Shown here: piece by piece, positions 1-9,411 of the stretch | Numbering within the stretch: the first letter of the stretch is position 1 | How the letters are laid out: every line of letters starts with the position of its first letter | DNA from: JACNJF01 sp050288105 | GTDB lineage: Bacteria; Pseudomonadota; Gammaproteobacteria; GCA-001735895 | Assembly (NCBI GenBank): GCA_050288105.1 | Contig: JBNKDE010000003.1 | Location: 248,001 to 312,000, forward strand | Length of the DNA: 64,000 bases | Reading direction: 5' to 3' | Notes under the pieces: model-generated | Told to the model about the DNA's origin: nothing | Databases searched by the model: none | The model's input: the letters and a program-made list of their open reading frames with translations, nothing else | Made by a program: the position numbers and the translations under genes

Positions 1-45
1 CAGATATTGCAGGAATATCCAGTAGTTGAACAGATTTAACAGCGC

Positions 46-1269
46 CTAAAGCATTTCCGCAGAACTATACCAGAGCTGACTGGGTGCATTACTCTCTGCA
101 CGCTCAATCCATAGCAGATGTAAAGTCCCTTTATTGTCGAGAGCAATTGAAGCATGCGTCTGCTCCCCCGAACCGGAAGCGGGTGACGGCGAAAAATCGC
201 TATTCCACTCACTGTCTTCATTATAGTGACTCAGCCAGATATCAGAATTACCATTTCGAAAATCATCCCAGGCTACTACAAAATAGCCTTCTTCATTACC
301 CGCCACTGCAGGATTGTAATGCGGTAGCTCGTCGCCTTTGTTGCTCTGCACCTTCTCATTGGGGCCGAATTCTACACCGCCGCTGGAACCTAATGCAGCA
401 TAGATCGCATAACCCTTACCGCCAGTTCGCTTATCCATCCAGGCGGCAAGCACCTCATCCTCCGCAAATCCGGCAATCGCTACCCGGGTCACTCCGTTAC
501 CCTTATCGTATTCGTTTCGATTCGAATAAAATTCGTTCAGAGAAGCGGGACTCGAAAAACGCACGTCAACCCGATCGGAAGTACTCACCAGCAAGCGCGT
601 ATGGCCGGCACGCCGGTCTTCCCAGGCAAGACAAACTGTTGAAGGGTTCATCGTGATCGTCGGTTTTAACAGCGGGGTATCAATCCACGTTTCCTCAACC
701 TGGTAGCTGTGATCCAGTTGCATCTGGTTAGCCCCATCTATACTCAGACGACCCACTTTTAACGCATACTGGCGTTTATACTTTTCACGCCATACTGCCA
801 GAATCTCATCCTGATAGCTCGCGATACTGGCCTGCCCAGCGGCATTATCACTGGATAGCTTCAATTCCTCAGACAGGCCCTGACTGGATAGTAATCTGGC
901 ATACACAGCGCCATCCTGTTCGTATACCACTACAAACCGATTCCCCGTAAGCGCCGCAACAGCCGGTTCATAGGCTTCCTGCCCGCTGCTTACCCTCACA
1001 GCAGCTGCAAAGCTTTGTGCAGATCTAGCCTTATACGATAGATAAACCTGTGGGTCACCACTGGAGTTGTCTTCCCAGACTACAGCAATCTGCTCGTCCG
1101 AAACGGCAATATGCTTACGCCCGGCACCTTCCAGATGGTGAAAAACACCTGCCGTGGGGGCTGCTGTGACGGCAAGTCTGGAAGCGAAATTCCAGTCCGC
1201 CGCCAAATTCAGTGGCGCGACCAAAAATAACCCCGCCAGTAACAGCAATATCGGTTGTGCGCGGCGCAT
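46..1269 (-). CDS. Secreted beta-propeller-like protein
   Basis: A protein of 407 residues with an N-terminal signal peptide (hydrophobic LLLLAGLFLVAP, cleavage near residue 24). The rest is built from at least five repeats around a VAWxDxRxG core followed by a short aromatic strand, for example AWEDRRAGHTRLLVS, AWMDKRTGGKGYAIY and AWDDFRNGNSDIWLS. This spacing resembles sialidase/BNR-like beta-propeller blades, so the mature protein is probably an exported propeller of about six blades. No catalytic residues are recognised and the ligand is unknown. Its ATG overlaps the stop of the upstream thioredoxin-like gene by one base (TAATG), so the two are probably co-translated. The fold is inferred from the repeats; the function is open. 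Confidence 0.75.
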   Translation of the reverse strand: MRRAQPILLLLAGLFLVAPLNLAADWNFASRLAVTAAPTAGVFHHLEGAGRKHIAVSDEQIAVVWEDNSSGDPQVYLSYKARSAQSFAAAVRVSSGQEAYEPAVAALTGNRFVVVYEQDGAVYARLLSSQGLSEELKLSSDNAAGQASIASYQDEILAVWREKYKRQYALKVGRLSIDGANQMQLDHSYQVEETWIDTPLLKPTITMNPSTVCLAWEDRRAGHTRLLVSTSDRVDVRFSSPASLNEFYSNRNEYDKGNGVTRVAIAGFAEDEVLAAWMDKRTGGKGYAIYAALGSSGGVEFGPNEKVQSNKGDELPHYNPAVAGNEEGYFVVAWDDFRNGNSDIWLSHYNEDSEWNSDFSPSPASGSGEQTHASIALDNKGTLHLLWIERAESNAPSQLWYSSAEML

Positions 1270-1778
1270 TATTTAGTAGCCAGGTATTGTTTAAGCGTTG
1301 CTTCCTGGTAATGACCATCAGCCACATAGGTATTGAAGTCCGACATCTGTTGAATAGTCTGGAATCCCGCTTTTTTAAATAATGGCTTTTGATCTGCTGA
1401 AAAATAAATAAAGGTGGGCGTCCCCTGAATACGATTGCGCGCAGTAAACTGCATCTCGGTAGTAGTTTCACCATTAGGCAGGCGAATTCTTTCATCGCTT
1501 TCGGTATCGACATAGGCCAGAATAAATTGTTCATTGAACTGCTTATTCAGGCCTGCATCGCTGAAAACCTCTTTATGCATCTTACGGCAGGTACTGCAAC
1601 CATAACGCCCAAAGTAGAGAAACATAGGCTTATTTTCTGCGCCCGACTGTTTTATCGCCTGGCTCAGGTTTTGAAAGTTATAACCTTCCGGCGGCGCGGC
1701 GATCGCGGCGGCCTGGTGACCAATCAATAGCAATAACAATAGATGTAAACTATTGCGGACAATTTTATGGTTATACAT
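1269..1778 (-). CDS. Secreted thioredoxin-like protein (SoxW/DsbD-C type)
   Basis: A 169-residue protein with a signal peptide rich in Leu and a thioredoxin fold. The redox motif is CSTC in FGRYGCSTCRKMHKEVF, and the cis-Pro is in QGTPTFIYF. The loop that reads VDTESDERIRLPNGE is typical of the periplasmic thioredoxin-like group seen beside sulfur-oxidation or cytochrome biogenesis genes. It probably reduces or isomerises disulfides in the periplasm. It is the first gene of a two-gene unit with the propeller protein, which may be its client; that last point is inference. A GGAG-like sequence precedes the ATG. Confidence 0.8.
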   Translation of the reverse strand: MYNHKIVRNSLHLLLLLLIGHQAAAIAAPPEGYNFQNLSQAIKQSGAENKPMFLYFGRYGCSTCRKMHKEVFSDAGLNKQFNEQFILAYVDTESDERIRLPNGETTTEMQFTARNRIQGTPTFIYFSADQKPLFKKAGFQTIQQMSDFNTYVADGHYQEATLKQYLATK

Positions 1779-1861
1779 ATCTAAACCCTCCAGAGTTATC
1801 TACCCAGAAACCTACGCCAGCTTACAAATCGCGTCAAGCCTGTGCATCCACACAAAACCGA

Positions 1862-1890
1862 TTGACAGTTTTTTTAATTAGCGCGACTAT
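1862..1890 (+). promoter_or_regulatory. Candidate sigma70 promoter of the EamA attenuator
   Basis: A perfect TTGACA (1862-1867), a 17-bp spacer and a weak GACTAT -10 box (1885-1890) lie upstream of a short ORF and a terminator. The predicted start site falls almost on the ATG of the short ORF, so either the ORF is leaderless or the true -10 differs slightly. Confidence 0.5.
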
Positions 1891-1896
1891 GCATTC

Positions 1897-1986
1897 ATGA
1901 TTCAGACGCAACCCAACCTGCCCGTATTCCGTCTTCGCAAGCGAATCCTGTTATGGACGAATTACTGGCGGCCGGGTGTTTTCTGA
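1897..1986 (+). CDS. Putative leader peptide upstream of EamA exporter
   Basis: A 29-codon ORF lies between the candidate promoter and an intrinsic terminator. Its C-terminal part is LLWTNYWRPGVF, with two Trp codons, a Tyr and an Arg-Pro pair close to the stop. The stop codon lies inside the palindrome TTCTGAATTTCAGAA (1981-1995). This arrangement (short peptide with rare residues, hairpin, terminator, then the structural gene) is the layout of an attenuator. No Shine-Dalgarno sequence is clear. Translation is inferred, not shown; the peptide could also be a chance ORF in a structured leader RNA. Confidence 0.45.
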   Translation: MIQTQPNLPVFRLRKRILLWTNYWRPGVF

Positions 1987-2007
1987 ATTTCAGAAATCCA
2001 TGACCAG

Positions 2008-2034
2008 ACCGCTCCCGATGAGCGGTTTTTTTTT
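2008..2034 (+). terminator. Intrinsic terminator just before the EamA start codon
   Basis: The stem ACCGCTC (2008-2014) pairs with GAGCGGT (2020-2026) around a CCGAT loop and is followed by an unbroken run of nine T. It ends only 17 bases before the EamA ATG, so it cannot end an upstream gene (none lies on this strand) and most likely acts as a conditional attenuator. Confidence 0.8.
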
Positions 2035-2051
2035 GCCCGACAGGAATCATA

Positions 2052-2951
2052 ATGAAAGTACTCAGCGCCTATTTAATGGTAATCATTATCTGGAGCACCA
2101 CACCGCTCGCGATCCAGTGGAGCGGGAACGGTGTTGGTTTTAGCTTTGGTGTAGCCGCACGCATGATCATAGGACTTATCGCACTGCTGCTGATTATTCG
2201 AATATGGCGTATCAACCTGCCCTGGGACAAACACAGCCTGCAGGTGTACCTGGCAGGCGGCATTCCGCTGTTTATTGCGATGTCGCTGGTGTACTGGGCG
2301 GCACAATACATTCCTTCAGGCTGGATCTCGGTAATCTTTGGATTGACCCCTTTCATTACCAGTCTGTTTGCACGCCTGTTACTTAAGGACAAAAGCTTTA
2401 CCGTCGCCAAAAGCTTCGGCATGCTGCTCGGCCTGGTGGGGCTGTTCATTGTATTTGCAGAGAGTATCGAGCTCGAACAGCTAGCCTGGATGGGCGTCAT
2501 AGGCGTATGCCTCTCAGCCACTGCGCATTCGCTCAGTTCGGTGCTGATTAAAAAGCTCAACCCGGTCATGCATCCGATTTCAATCACCACAGGCAGCCTG
2601 ACCATCGCTACCCCGCTGTTCACCCTGTCCGCTATCGCCAACGGCTTGCCACAACAGCTGCCAACCCAGTCACTGCTGGCTATTATTTATCTGGCCATTC
2701 TGGGCTCAGCGCTGGGATTTCCACTGTACTTTTACTGCCTGAAACAGTTACATGCCCAGCGGGTTGCCTTAATTACCCTGATCACGCCCGTGATTGCCCT
2801 GCTGCTCGGTAGCGCTCTGAATGGAGAAATCATCAGTGCACGCATTGGTTACGGCACCCTGTGCATCCTGCTCGGGCTTGCGTTCTATGAGTACGGTCAA
2901 TACCTCCCCATCAGAAAGTACTGGTTGCGCTGGAATCGATATCCACTATAA
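2052..2951 (+). CDS. EamA/DMT-family inner-membrane exporter
   Basis: A 299-residue hydrophobic protein with about ten membrane segments in two EamA repeats (roughly residues 5-135 and 145-280). The second repeat opens with SATAHSLSSVLIKK and ends with LITPVIALLLGSALNGE, a hallmark of the drug/metabolite transporter superfamily. Members export amino acids or other metabolites; the substrate cannot be read from sequence. An AGGAA site sits nine bases before the ATG. The preceding leader and terminator suggest expression controlled by attenuation, which would fit an amino-acid-type substrate. Confidence 0.9.
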   Translation: MKVLSAYLMVIIIWSTTPLAIQWSGNGVGFSFGVAARMIIGLIALLLIIRIWRINLPWDKHSLQVYLAGGIPLFIAMSLVYWAAQYIPSGWISVIFGLTPFITSLFARLLLKDKSFTVAKSFGMLLGLVGLFIVFAESIELEQLAWMGVIGVCLSATAHSLSSVLIKKLNPVMHPISITTGSLTIATPLFTLSAIANGLPQQLPTQSLLAIIYLAILGSALGFPLYFYCLKQLHAQRVALITLITPVIALLLGSALNGEIISARIGYGTLCILLGLAFYEYGQYLPIRKYWLRWNRYPL

Positions 2952-2972
2952 ATAACAGTGGATATAACACCA

Positions 2973-3584
2973 ATGCGACGGAACATGCTCAAGCGAATCA
3001 AAATAGCAATCAGCCTGATGACTCTGGTCTGCCTGCATGCACAGGCAGGTACTATCCTGAAATGCCAGGCCGCAGATGGCTCTATTACCTATGCTGATAC
3101 CCGATGCCCGGGGCAACAAACGCTGTTGAGCAAACAAAAACACCAGCCCCAGATCAAACAACCTCCTAGAAATATTAAAAATATCGAGCACATGGCTGAA
3201 TTCCCGCCCGATCAAAAGCAGTTACCATTCGCCAGACAGGTATTCCAGGCAAAATTTGTGCAGGCCTTAAGTTCGATATCGACGATCAAGATCAGCATGA
3301 CAGAGTACTACCTGATGCGCGGAGAGTGGCCCGAAAACCTGGCAGCGATGGGGTTCGAGGCAGGCGACATGAGCAGCTCTACCATACAACAGACACAGGT
3401 AATGCCGGAGGGTCGATTACTGCTCAAACTGGTAAAGGATTTTGGCGAAGATAAACAGATCTGGATCTATCCCCACCCCGTTATGGGGGGCACCCAAATT
3501 GAATGGATCTGTTATAGTAACTTTCCCAGTTATAATTTAAAAAACACAGCTGGGGGAATACTATGCAATTCCAGAAACTTTTAA
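2973..3584 (+). CDS. DUF4124 protein with pilin-like C-terminal region
   Basis: An exported protein with a signal peptide (LKRIKIAISLMTLVCLHAQA) followed directly by a DUF4124 domain: ILKCQAADGSITYADTRCPG, with the two conserved Cys. After a basic linker, the second half (from about residue 85) includes SISTIKISMTEYYLMRGEWP, which resembles the helix-to-strand transition of type IV pilin-like globular domains. The start is uncertain: GTG at 2958, ATG at 2973 and ATG at 2985 all keep the signal peptide. It begins only a few bases after the EamA stop, so it is probably read from the same transcript. Function unknown. Confidence 0.75.
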   Translation: MRRNMLKRIKIAISLMTLVCLHAQAGTILKCQAADGSITYADTRCPGQQTLLSKQKHQPQIKQPPRNIKNIEHMAEFPPDQKQLPFARQVFQAKFVQALSSISTIKISMTEYYLMRGEWPENLAAMGFEAGDMSSSTIQQTQVMPEGRLLLKLVKDFGEDKQIWIYPHPVMGGTQIEWICYSNFPSYNLKNTAGGILCNSRNF

Positions 3585-3651
3585 TTGCCCACAAAGGGCA
3601 AGGTTTCGAACCAGCATAATAAAAGGCACCTGCCCCCAGAGTGGATAAAAA

Positions 3652-6600
3652 ATGGCCATAGCAGATCATAAAAGGACCACCACTGCAGCGATATTTTCGA
3701 CCTGTTTTAATGTCCTGTTTTTGCTATTGCTATTGACACCGGATCATGCTGCCCTCGCGCAACCTGTAGATTTCAACCAGCAGGAGCTGGACTGGATACA
3801 ACAACACCCTAAAATCAGTGTTGGTATGGATGATCGATGGCCCCCCATCGATTTTATCAATGCCAACGGCCAGCACCAGGGCATCAGTATTGATGTCCTC
3901 CGGTTAGTGGCTACCCATACCGGCATCCAGTTTACTCCGACTGTTGCAGCAAGCTGGCAGGATATGCTGAACAAAGCCGCAGCGCATGAAATCGATATTG
4001 TGGCCACTCTGGCACAAAACTCCGAGCGCGAAAGAAAATGGAATTTTACCGAGTCCTATTTCCAGTATCCTTATGTCATTACCGTTCGAAAAGAGGATGA
4101 CTCTGTAATAGATCTCAGCTCGCTGGATGGCAAAACAGTGGCGATAGAAAAAGGCTACTTCCTGCAGAAAACACTCGCCAGCCATCCAAAAATCAGGCTT
4201 TTGCAGGTAGACAGTACTGCACAAGCACTACAGGCGGTATCGCGTGAACAGGCTGATGCCTATGTAGGCAACCAGGCAGTAATTTTCTATCTGATCGAAC
4301 AGGCACGCCTGACCAATCTAAAGGTTGCCGCTGATGCAGGTTTTCCAGTAGGTAAGCTGCACTTTGGTATACGTAAAGACTGGCCTGAACTGGTCACTAT
4401 TATCAATAAAGTACTGGCCAGCACACCCAGCCAGCAGTTCAAATTGATTGAACGTAACTGGTTAGGATTAAACCAGCTCAATAGCAACAGCCTGGCCCCA
4501 CCCGAAAAGGTAGATTTCACGCCTCAGGAACGCGAATGGTTAAGCCAGCATCCAAAGCTGACCGCAGGGGTTATGGACAATTGGCCACCGTTTGACTTCG
4601 TTAATGAGAACGGTACTGCAAGTGGCATTAGTGTTGAACTCATACAGCAAATTAATCAGCGTCTGGATAACCGGATCACCATTAAAGCGGCAAAATGGAG
4701 CCAGATTTACAGTGAGGTAAAGAACGGTAAGCTTGACCTGATCATGGATATAACCGACAAACCCGAGCGTGAAAAAGACTTTAACTTCACCCAGCCCTAT
4801 CTTGATATCCCGCACATCATCGTTGCTCGCAGAAATAGCGAATCGTTTAACGATGAAAATGCGCTCAGCAACAAAACCCTGGCCCTTGAGCAGGGTTTTG
4901 GCAACGTCAATTACTTCCAGAAAAACTACCCGTCAGTAAAGTTAAAGTTCTACCCCGATACTGAACAGGCACTGGAAGCAGTATCTCGCGAAGAGGCTGA
5001 TGCCTACGCTGGTAATCGCGTGGTGGCATTGTATTTGATCGAGAAGCTGGCGCTTTATAATCTAAAAATTCATGGGCGATTAAATAAACCCGGCTCGGTA
5101 CTCTCTATAGGTACAGCTAAGGATTCACCGGTATTGAGAGATATCCTGCAAAAGGTGCTCGACAGTATAGGCAACGACAAGATACGGGAAATAAAAAATA
5201 GCTGGATATTCGACCCGGAGCTGGTGGAGAAAAACACCTTCACCCTGAGCAACGCTGAAAACAACTGGTTATCTCAACACCGGGTAATACCGATTGAAGT
5301 CAATGGGGCCTGGCCCCCTGTCGACTTCTTTGACGACAAGCAGGTACATAGTGGTATCAGCGCCGACTACCTGAAATTACTCGGCAAAAAGCTGGGGGTG
5401 GAGTTTTCCATAAATAATAAAGAAAAAACTGCTTCGACTTTACAACGAGTGATCGACGGTAAAACCCCGATAGCGCTCAGCACATCCTATAATCCGGAAT
5501 TAACCCGGGATTTACTATATACCCGCGCATTTTATCACCTGAAAAGTGTGATATTAACGGCCATCGATAACCAGGAGATTAGTTCAATAAAGGATTTAGC
5601 GGGTAGAACCATTGCAATAGAAAATGGATTTAGTCTTAGTGAAAATTTACGCGATAAATATCCGGGTATTAAATTAGTTCCAGTTAGCTCAGCCACTCTG
5701 GCACTTGAAAAGATTAATTCCAGGGAAGTCGATGCCTACATCGGTTTCCAGGCTGAAACAAACTGGCTACTTAAACGACAGTCATTCCCCAATATTAAGA
5801 CAGTTGCAGAAACAGGCCTGGACACCCAACCACTGAACTTTGCAGTCTCAAAAAACATTCCAGAGTGGTTACCATTTGTCCAGATCATGGATAAAGCCAT
5901 TGGCAATATCAGCAGCCAGGAACATGTCGAAATTCAGCAGCGCTGGCTTACGCAGACCTCAGCCGGCAATGACAACATAAAACCCTTAATACTCAGCAAA
6001 AAACTGACTGACTGGATTAAATCACACCCGGAGATTAGGCCGGGTGTCGATACCCAGTGGGAGCCGCTGGAATATCTGGATAATCAGGGTAACTATCAAG
6101 GCTTATCATCTGATTTCATCAAATATTTTATGCAACAAATTGGGGTGAAATTGAAGCCTCCAGAAAATATTCCCTGGTCTCAGGTATTACAGGGATTGCA
6201 AAATAAAAGCATAGATATTGCGCCGCTTTTAATCAACACGCCTGAGCGTTCGAAATTCCTGAACTTTACCAAACCTTATCTTACCTTTCCGGTTGTCATC
6301 TTCAACCAGCGAGGCAACACACTATTAGATGGTTTGACTGACCTCAGCGAAAAAAAGGTGGGCATGGTCGAGGGGTATGCCATTAACGAACTGATCAAAC
6401 GAGACCACCCAGATATACAGCGAGTCATGTTTAAAGATACCAGGGTCGGTCTGGAGGCGCTTGCCACAGGCAAAGTAGACGCTTTCATAGACGTGTTGTC
6501 GGTAGGCGCCTACCTGATCGCAGCCAATGGCATGTCTAATCTTCAGGTTGCTGCGTCCACGCCCTACCAGCATAATTTTTCCATAGGTGTGCGTAAGGAC

Positions 6601-9411
6601 TGGCCCGAACTGGTTAGCATCCTGAATATTGCAATCGAGCAGTTACCACTGGAGAAAAAAAACCAGTTTTTGAAAAAATGGCTGGTGGTCAAATATGAGA
6701 AGGAAATTGATTACACCCTGCTGTTCTGGGTTCTTGCTGTGGCCCTTTTTATCTTTCTACTGCTCTCGCTTAGAGCACGCGAAATGGGAAAGATTAATGC
6801 TCAACTCACCGAGGGAAGAGAACGGCTAGCACTAACCCTGGAAGCAGCTGAACTGGGCACTTTTGAACTGCGCTTTCAGCGCGATGAAGCGCCACGTTTT
6901 TTTTACGACGAGACCTTTGCTGGACACCACTGCCTGAAAGAGCAAATTGAGTTTCAAAATGTGGATGAGTTTTTCAGATATATCTCCTCTGAGCATTCTG
7001 ACCAGGTTCGCAAGCAGCTGAGACAGTATGTAAAAGGTGAAATCAGCGAATTCAAGTCTGAGTATCAAAGCAGCAGGAATAATCACTGGATTTCTGTTCA
7101 GGGCAGGATATTCGAACGAGACAGTAAAGGTTGGGCGCATCGCATCATCGGCATTTCTCAGGATATCAATGAGCGCAAGCAAGCCCAGATTACGCTGGAA
7201 AAATCCAGCCAGTTTAAAAGCCAGTTCCTGGCCAATATGAGTCACGAAATCAGAACCCCGATGAATGCTATCGTTGGCCTGGGGCATCTTCTATCAACTA
7301 GCACCTTAACTGAAAAGCAGGCAGGCTATGTAAATACCCTGCAAAAATCAGCCAAGATTTTGCTCGGTTTAATCGATGATATACTGGATTTTTCCAAGAT
7401 CGAAGCCGGTCATTTACGCATTGATCACGTAGAGTTCAACCTGGAAGACCTGCTCAAGGATCTCGCCGACATGACCTCATTACGCATCACTCAAGAAAAC
7501 CTGGAATTCATTATCGATGTCGGAAACGACCTTCCCAGAAATCTGATTGGTGATTCGTTTCGACTCAACCAGGTTCTCAACAATCTGGTCTCTAACGCCA
7601 TCAAATTCACAGAACAGGGAAATATTATCCTCAGGGTCGAGCTTGAAGAGCTGACAGATGAAACGGTCACGCTAACCTTCTCGGTTATTGACAGCGGTAT
7701 AGGTATCCAGAAAAGTAGTCTTGCCACGCTATTTGACCCCTTTATTCAGGAAGATGGCTCTACTACCCGAAAATACGGAGGCACCGGTCTGGGCCTATCC
7801 ATCAGTAAACAACTGACTCAGCTCATGGGCGGTGAGTTGCATGCTGAAAGCGAGAAAGGTAAAGGTAGCAAGTTTTATTTTACCCTGCCCTTCAGACTGG
7901 CTGCTGATGATCATCAACAGGTTTTACTCAGCCCCCCAAGTACTGACCTGAGAGGCATGAAAGTATTGATCGCTGATGATAATCCAACTTCGCTGGAAGT
8001 ACTAACAGAGACATTAAGTTCGCTTAGCTTTAAAGTCAGCAGCGTTAATTCTGGCAAAAAAGCAATACGGACATTAATACAGACAGCAGAAAAATTCGAT
8101 ATCCTGTTGATTGACTGGCGCATGCCCGATAAGGATGGTATTGCAACCACAGCTGAAATCAGAAGCACATTAAGCGATGATAGAATGCCTCTGATCATAC
8201 TCATGACCGCCTATGGTAAGGATGCGATTGAACTGGACAGCACCCACTTGCAGCTGGATGGCATTCTGATAAAACCAATCACCCCGTCCTCACTGTTTAA
8301 TGCCATTATGCAGGCTAGAAATAACGCCCTGATCGACAATTCCGGTCATTCCGAATTAGTAAGCACTGCGCCCAGCATAAAACCGCTCAAAGGTTCTGTC
8401 ATACTTGCCGAAGACAATCCGATTAACCAGCAGGTTGCACAGGAAATATTACAGCAGATGGGCGTAACGGTTACGCTCTGCCAAAATGGTACCGAAGTCA
8501 TCAGGCAGCTGGAGCAGACTATCCCAGACCTTATCCTGATGGATATCCAAATGCCTGAAATGGATGGTTATGAAACCACCCACATCATCCGCTCGCAGGA
8601 AAAGTACGATAGCTTACCTATAGTCGCCATGACCGCCAACGCTATGAAAGAGGATATACAGAAATCTATAGATGTTGGCATGCAGGATCATATTAGCAAA
8701 CCCGTGAATCCGAACCAGCTTTATCAGACCCTGGCCAAGTATCTCAAGTTTGAGCAAAAAGTACCTCTACAAAGCAGCACAGAAAGCCTGGAACCCGCAC
8801 CGCAAGAGAGAAAATGGCCCTCAAGCATCCCGGGGCTAAACATCAAACGGGGCATCAAACAGGTGGGTGGTAATGAAAAGCTGTACCAGAGGTTACTCAC
8901 TGAATTCCTGCAGAATAATAAACACCTGAGAAAAGACCTGAATATATATATTCAACAGGGTGACCTGGCTCAGGCAGCGCGCTCGGTACATACGCTGAAA
9001 GGGGTGTCCGGCAATATTGGTGCCGAAAGGCTTTACAATGTCACCAGTAAAATCGACAGCAAACTGAAAAAATCCGAAGCTATTGACAGCGACCTGCTCG
9101 ACGAATTTTCACTGGCCTACAATGAATTATGCCAGGGTATAGAGCAACTTCATTCCATTCAGGATGATATCCCCTCCCCCTCATCCAGCGAAAAACAGGC
9201 TTCACACGGCAATATCGATCAATTGCGAGACGCTTTAAATAAAGGCGATGCCAGTTCACGTTCTTTACTGGATCAGGTAAACTCAGAGTTAGATCAAGTT
9301 ATTGGGTCTAAAAGCCTGGAACGAATCTCCACTCTGGTACAGAATTATGAGTTTGAACAGGCGGCACAGGAGCTTGATAAACTATTAGAAGGATCAAAAG
9401 ATGAATTATGA
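3652..9411 (+). CDS. Hybrid histidine kinase with four solute-binding domains
   Basis: A 1919-residue sensor of the BvgS/EvgS architecture. A signal peptide is followed by four SBP_bac_3 domains (about 44-275, 285-525, 535-775 and 785-1020), one membrane segment (about 1028-1045), a PAS-like region (1060-1180), HisKA with H1198 in LANMSHEIRTPMN, an ATPase domain (GTGLGLSI), a receiver with D1488 (LLIDWRMPD), a second receiver with D1631 (LMDIQMPEMDG) and an Hpt domain with H1780 (HTLKG). All phosphorelay residues are present. Domains 1, 2 and 4 keep the ER...FNFTxPY ligand-site segment; domain 3 has lost it (NPELTRDLLYTRAFY). The next gene overlaps by 11 bases and encodes a response regulator, the likely output. 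Confidence 0.96.
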   Translation: MAIADHKRTTTAAIFSTCFNVLFLLLLLTPDHAALAQPVDFNQQELDWIQQHPKISVGMDDRWPPIDFINANGQHQGISIDVLRLVATHTGIQFTPTVAASWQDMLNKAAAHEIDIVATLAQNSERERKWNFTESYFQYPYVITVRKEDDSVIDLSSLDGKTVAIEKGYFLQKTLASHPKIRLLQVDSTAQALQAVSREQADAYVGNQAVIFYLIEQARLTNLKVAADAGFPVGKLHFGIRKDWPELVTIINKVLASTPSQQFKLIERNWLGLNQLNSNSLAPPEKVDFTPQEREWLSQHPKLTAGVMDNWPPFDFVNENGTASGISVELIQQINQRLDNRITIKAAKWSQIYSEVKNGKLDLIMDITDKPEREKDFNFTQPYLDIPHIIVARRNSESFNDENALSNKTLALEQGFGNVNYFQKNYPSVKLKFYPDTEQALEAVSREEADAYAGNRVVALYLIEKLALYNLKIHGRLNKPGSVLSIGTAKDSPVLRDILQKVLDSIGNDKIREIKNSWIFDPELVEKNTFTLSNAENNWLSQHRVIPIEVNGAWPPVDFFDDKQVHSGISADYLKLLGKKLGVEFSINNKEKTASTLQRVIDGKTPIALSTSYNPELTRDLLYTRAFYHLKSVILTAIDNQEISSIKDLAGRTIAIENGFSLSENLRDKYPGIKLVPVSSATLALEKINSREVDAYIGFQAETNWLLKRQSFPNIKTVAETGLDTQPLNFAVSKNIPEWLPFVQIMDKAIGNISSQEHVEIQQRWLTQTSAGNDNIKPLILSKKLTDWIKSHPEIRPGVDTQWEPLEYLDNQGNYQGLSSDFIKYFMQQIGVKLKPPENIPWSQVLQGLQNKSIDIAPLLINTPERSKFLNFTKPYLTFPVVIFNQRGNTLLDGLTDLSEKKVGMVEGYAINELIKRDHPDIQRVMFKDTRVGLEALATGKVDAFIDVLSVGAYLIAANGMSNLQVAASTPYQHNFSIGVRKDWPELVSILNIAIEQLPLEKKNQFLKKWLVVKYEKEIDYTLLFWVLAVALFIFLLLSLRAREMGKINAQLTEGRERLALTLEAAELGTFELRFQRDEAPRFFYDETFAGHHCLKEQIEFQNVDEFFRYISSEHSDQVRKQLRQYVKGEISEFKSEYQSSRNNHWISVQGRIFERDSKGWAHRIIGISQDINERKQAQITLEKSSQFKSQFLANMSHEIRTPMNAIVGLGHLLSTSTLTEKQAGYVNTLQKSAKILLGLIDDILDFSKIEAGHLRIDHVEFNLEDLLKDLADMTSLRITQENLEFIIDVGNDLPRNLIGDSFRLNQVLNNLVSNAIKFTEQGNIILRVELEELTDETVTLTFSVIDSGIGIQKSSLATLFDPFIQEDGSTTRKYGGTGLGLSISKQLTQLMGGELHAESEKGKGSKFYFTLPFRLAADDHQQVLLSPPSTDLRGMKVLIADDNPTSLEVLTETLSSLSFKVSSVNSGKKAIRTLIQTAEKFDILLIDWRMPDKDGIATTAEIRSTLSDDRMPLIILMTAYGKDAIELDSTHLQLDGILIKPITPSSLFNAIMQARNNALIDNSGHSELVSTAPSIKPLKGSVILAEDNPINQQVAQEILQQMGVTVTLCQNGTEVIRQLEQTIPDLILMDIQMPEMDGYETTHIIRSQEKYDSLPIVAMTANAMKEDIQKSIDVGMQDHISKPVNPNQLYQTLAKYLKFEQKVPLQSSTESLEPAPQERKWPSSIPGLNIKRGIKQVGGNEKLYQRLLTEFLQNNKHLRKDLNIYIQQGDLAQAARSVHTLKGVSGNIGAERLYNVTSKIDSKLKKSEAIDSDLLDEFSLAYNELCQGIEQLHSIQDDIPSPSSSEKQASHGNIDQLRDALNKGDASSRSLLDQVNSELDQVIGSKSLERISTLVQNYEFEQAAQELDKLLEGSKDEL

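Noticed and set aside
3582..3602. Small hairpin TTGCCC/GGGCAA after the DUF4124 gene as a terminator
   Set aside because: Six-bp stem with no T-run; too weak to call.
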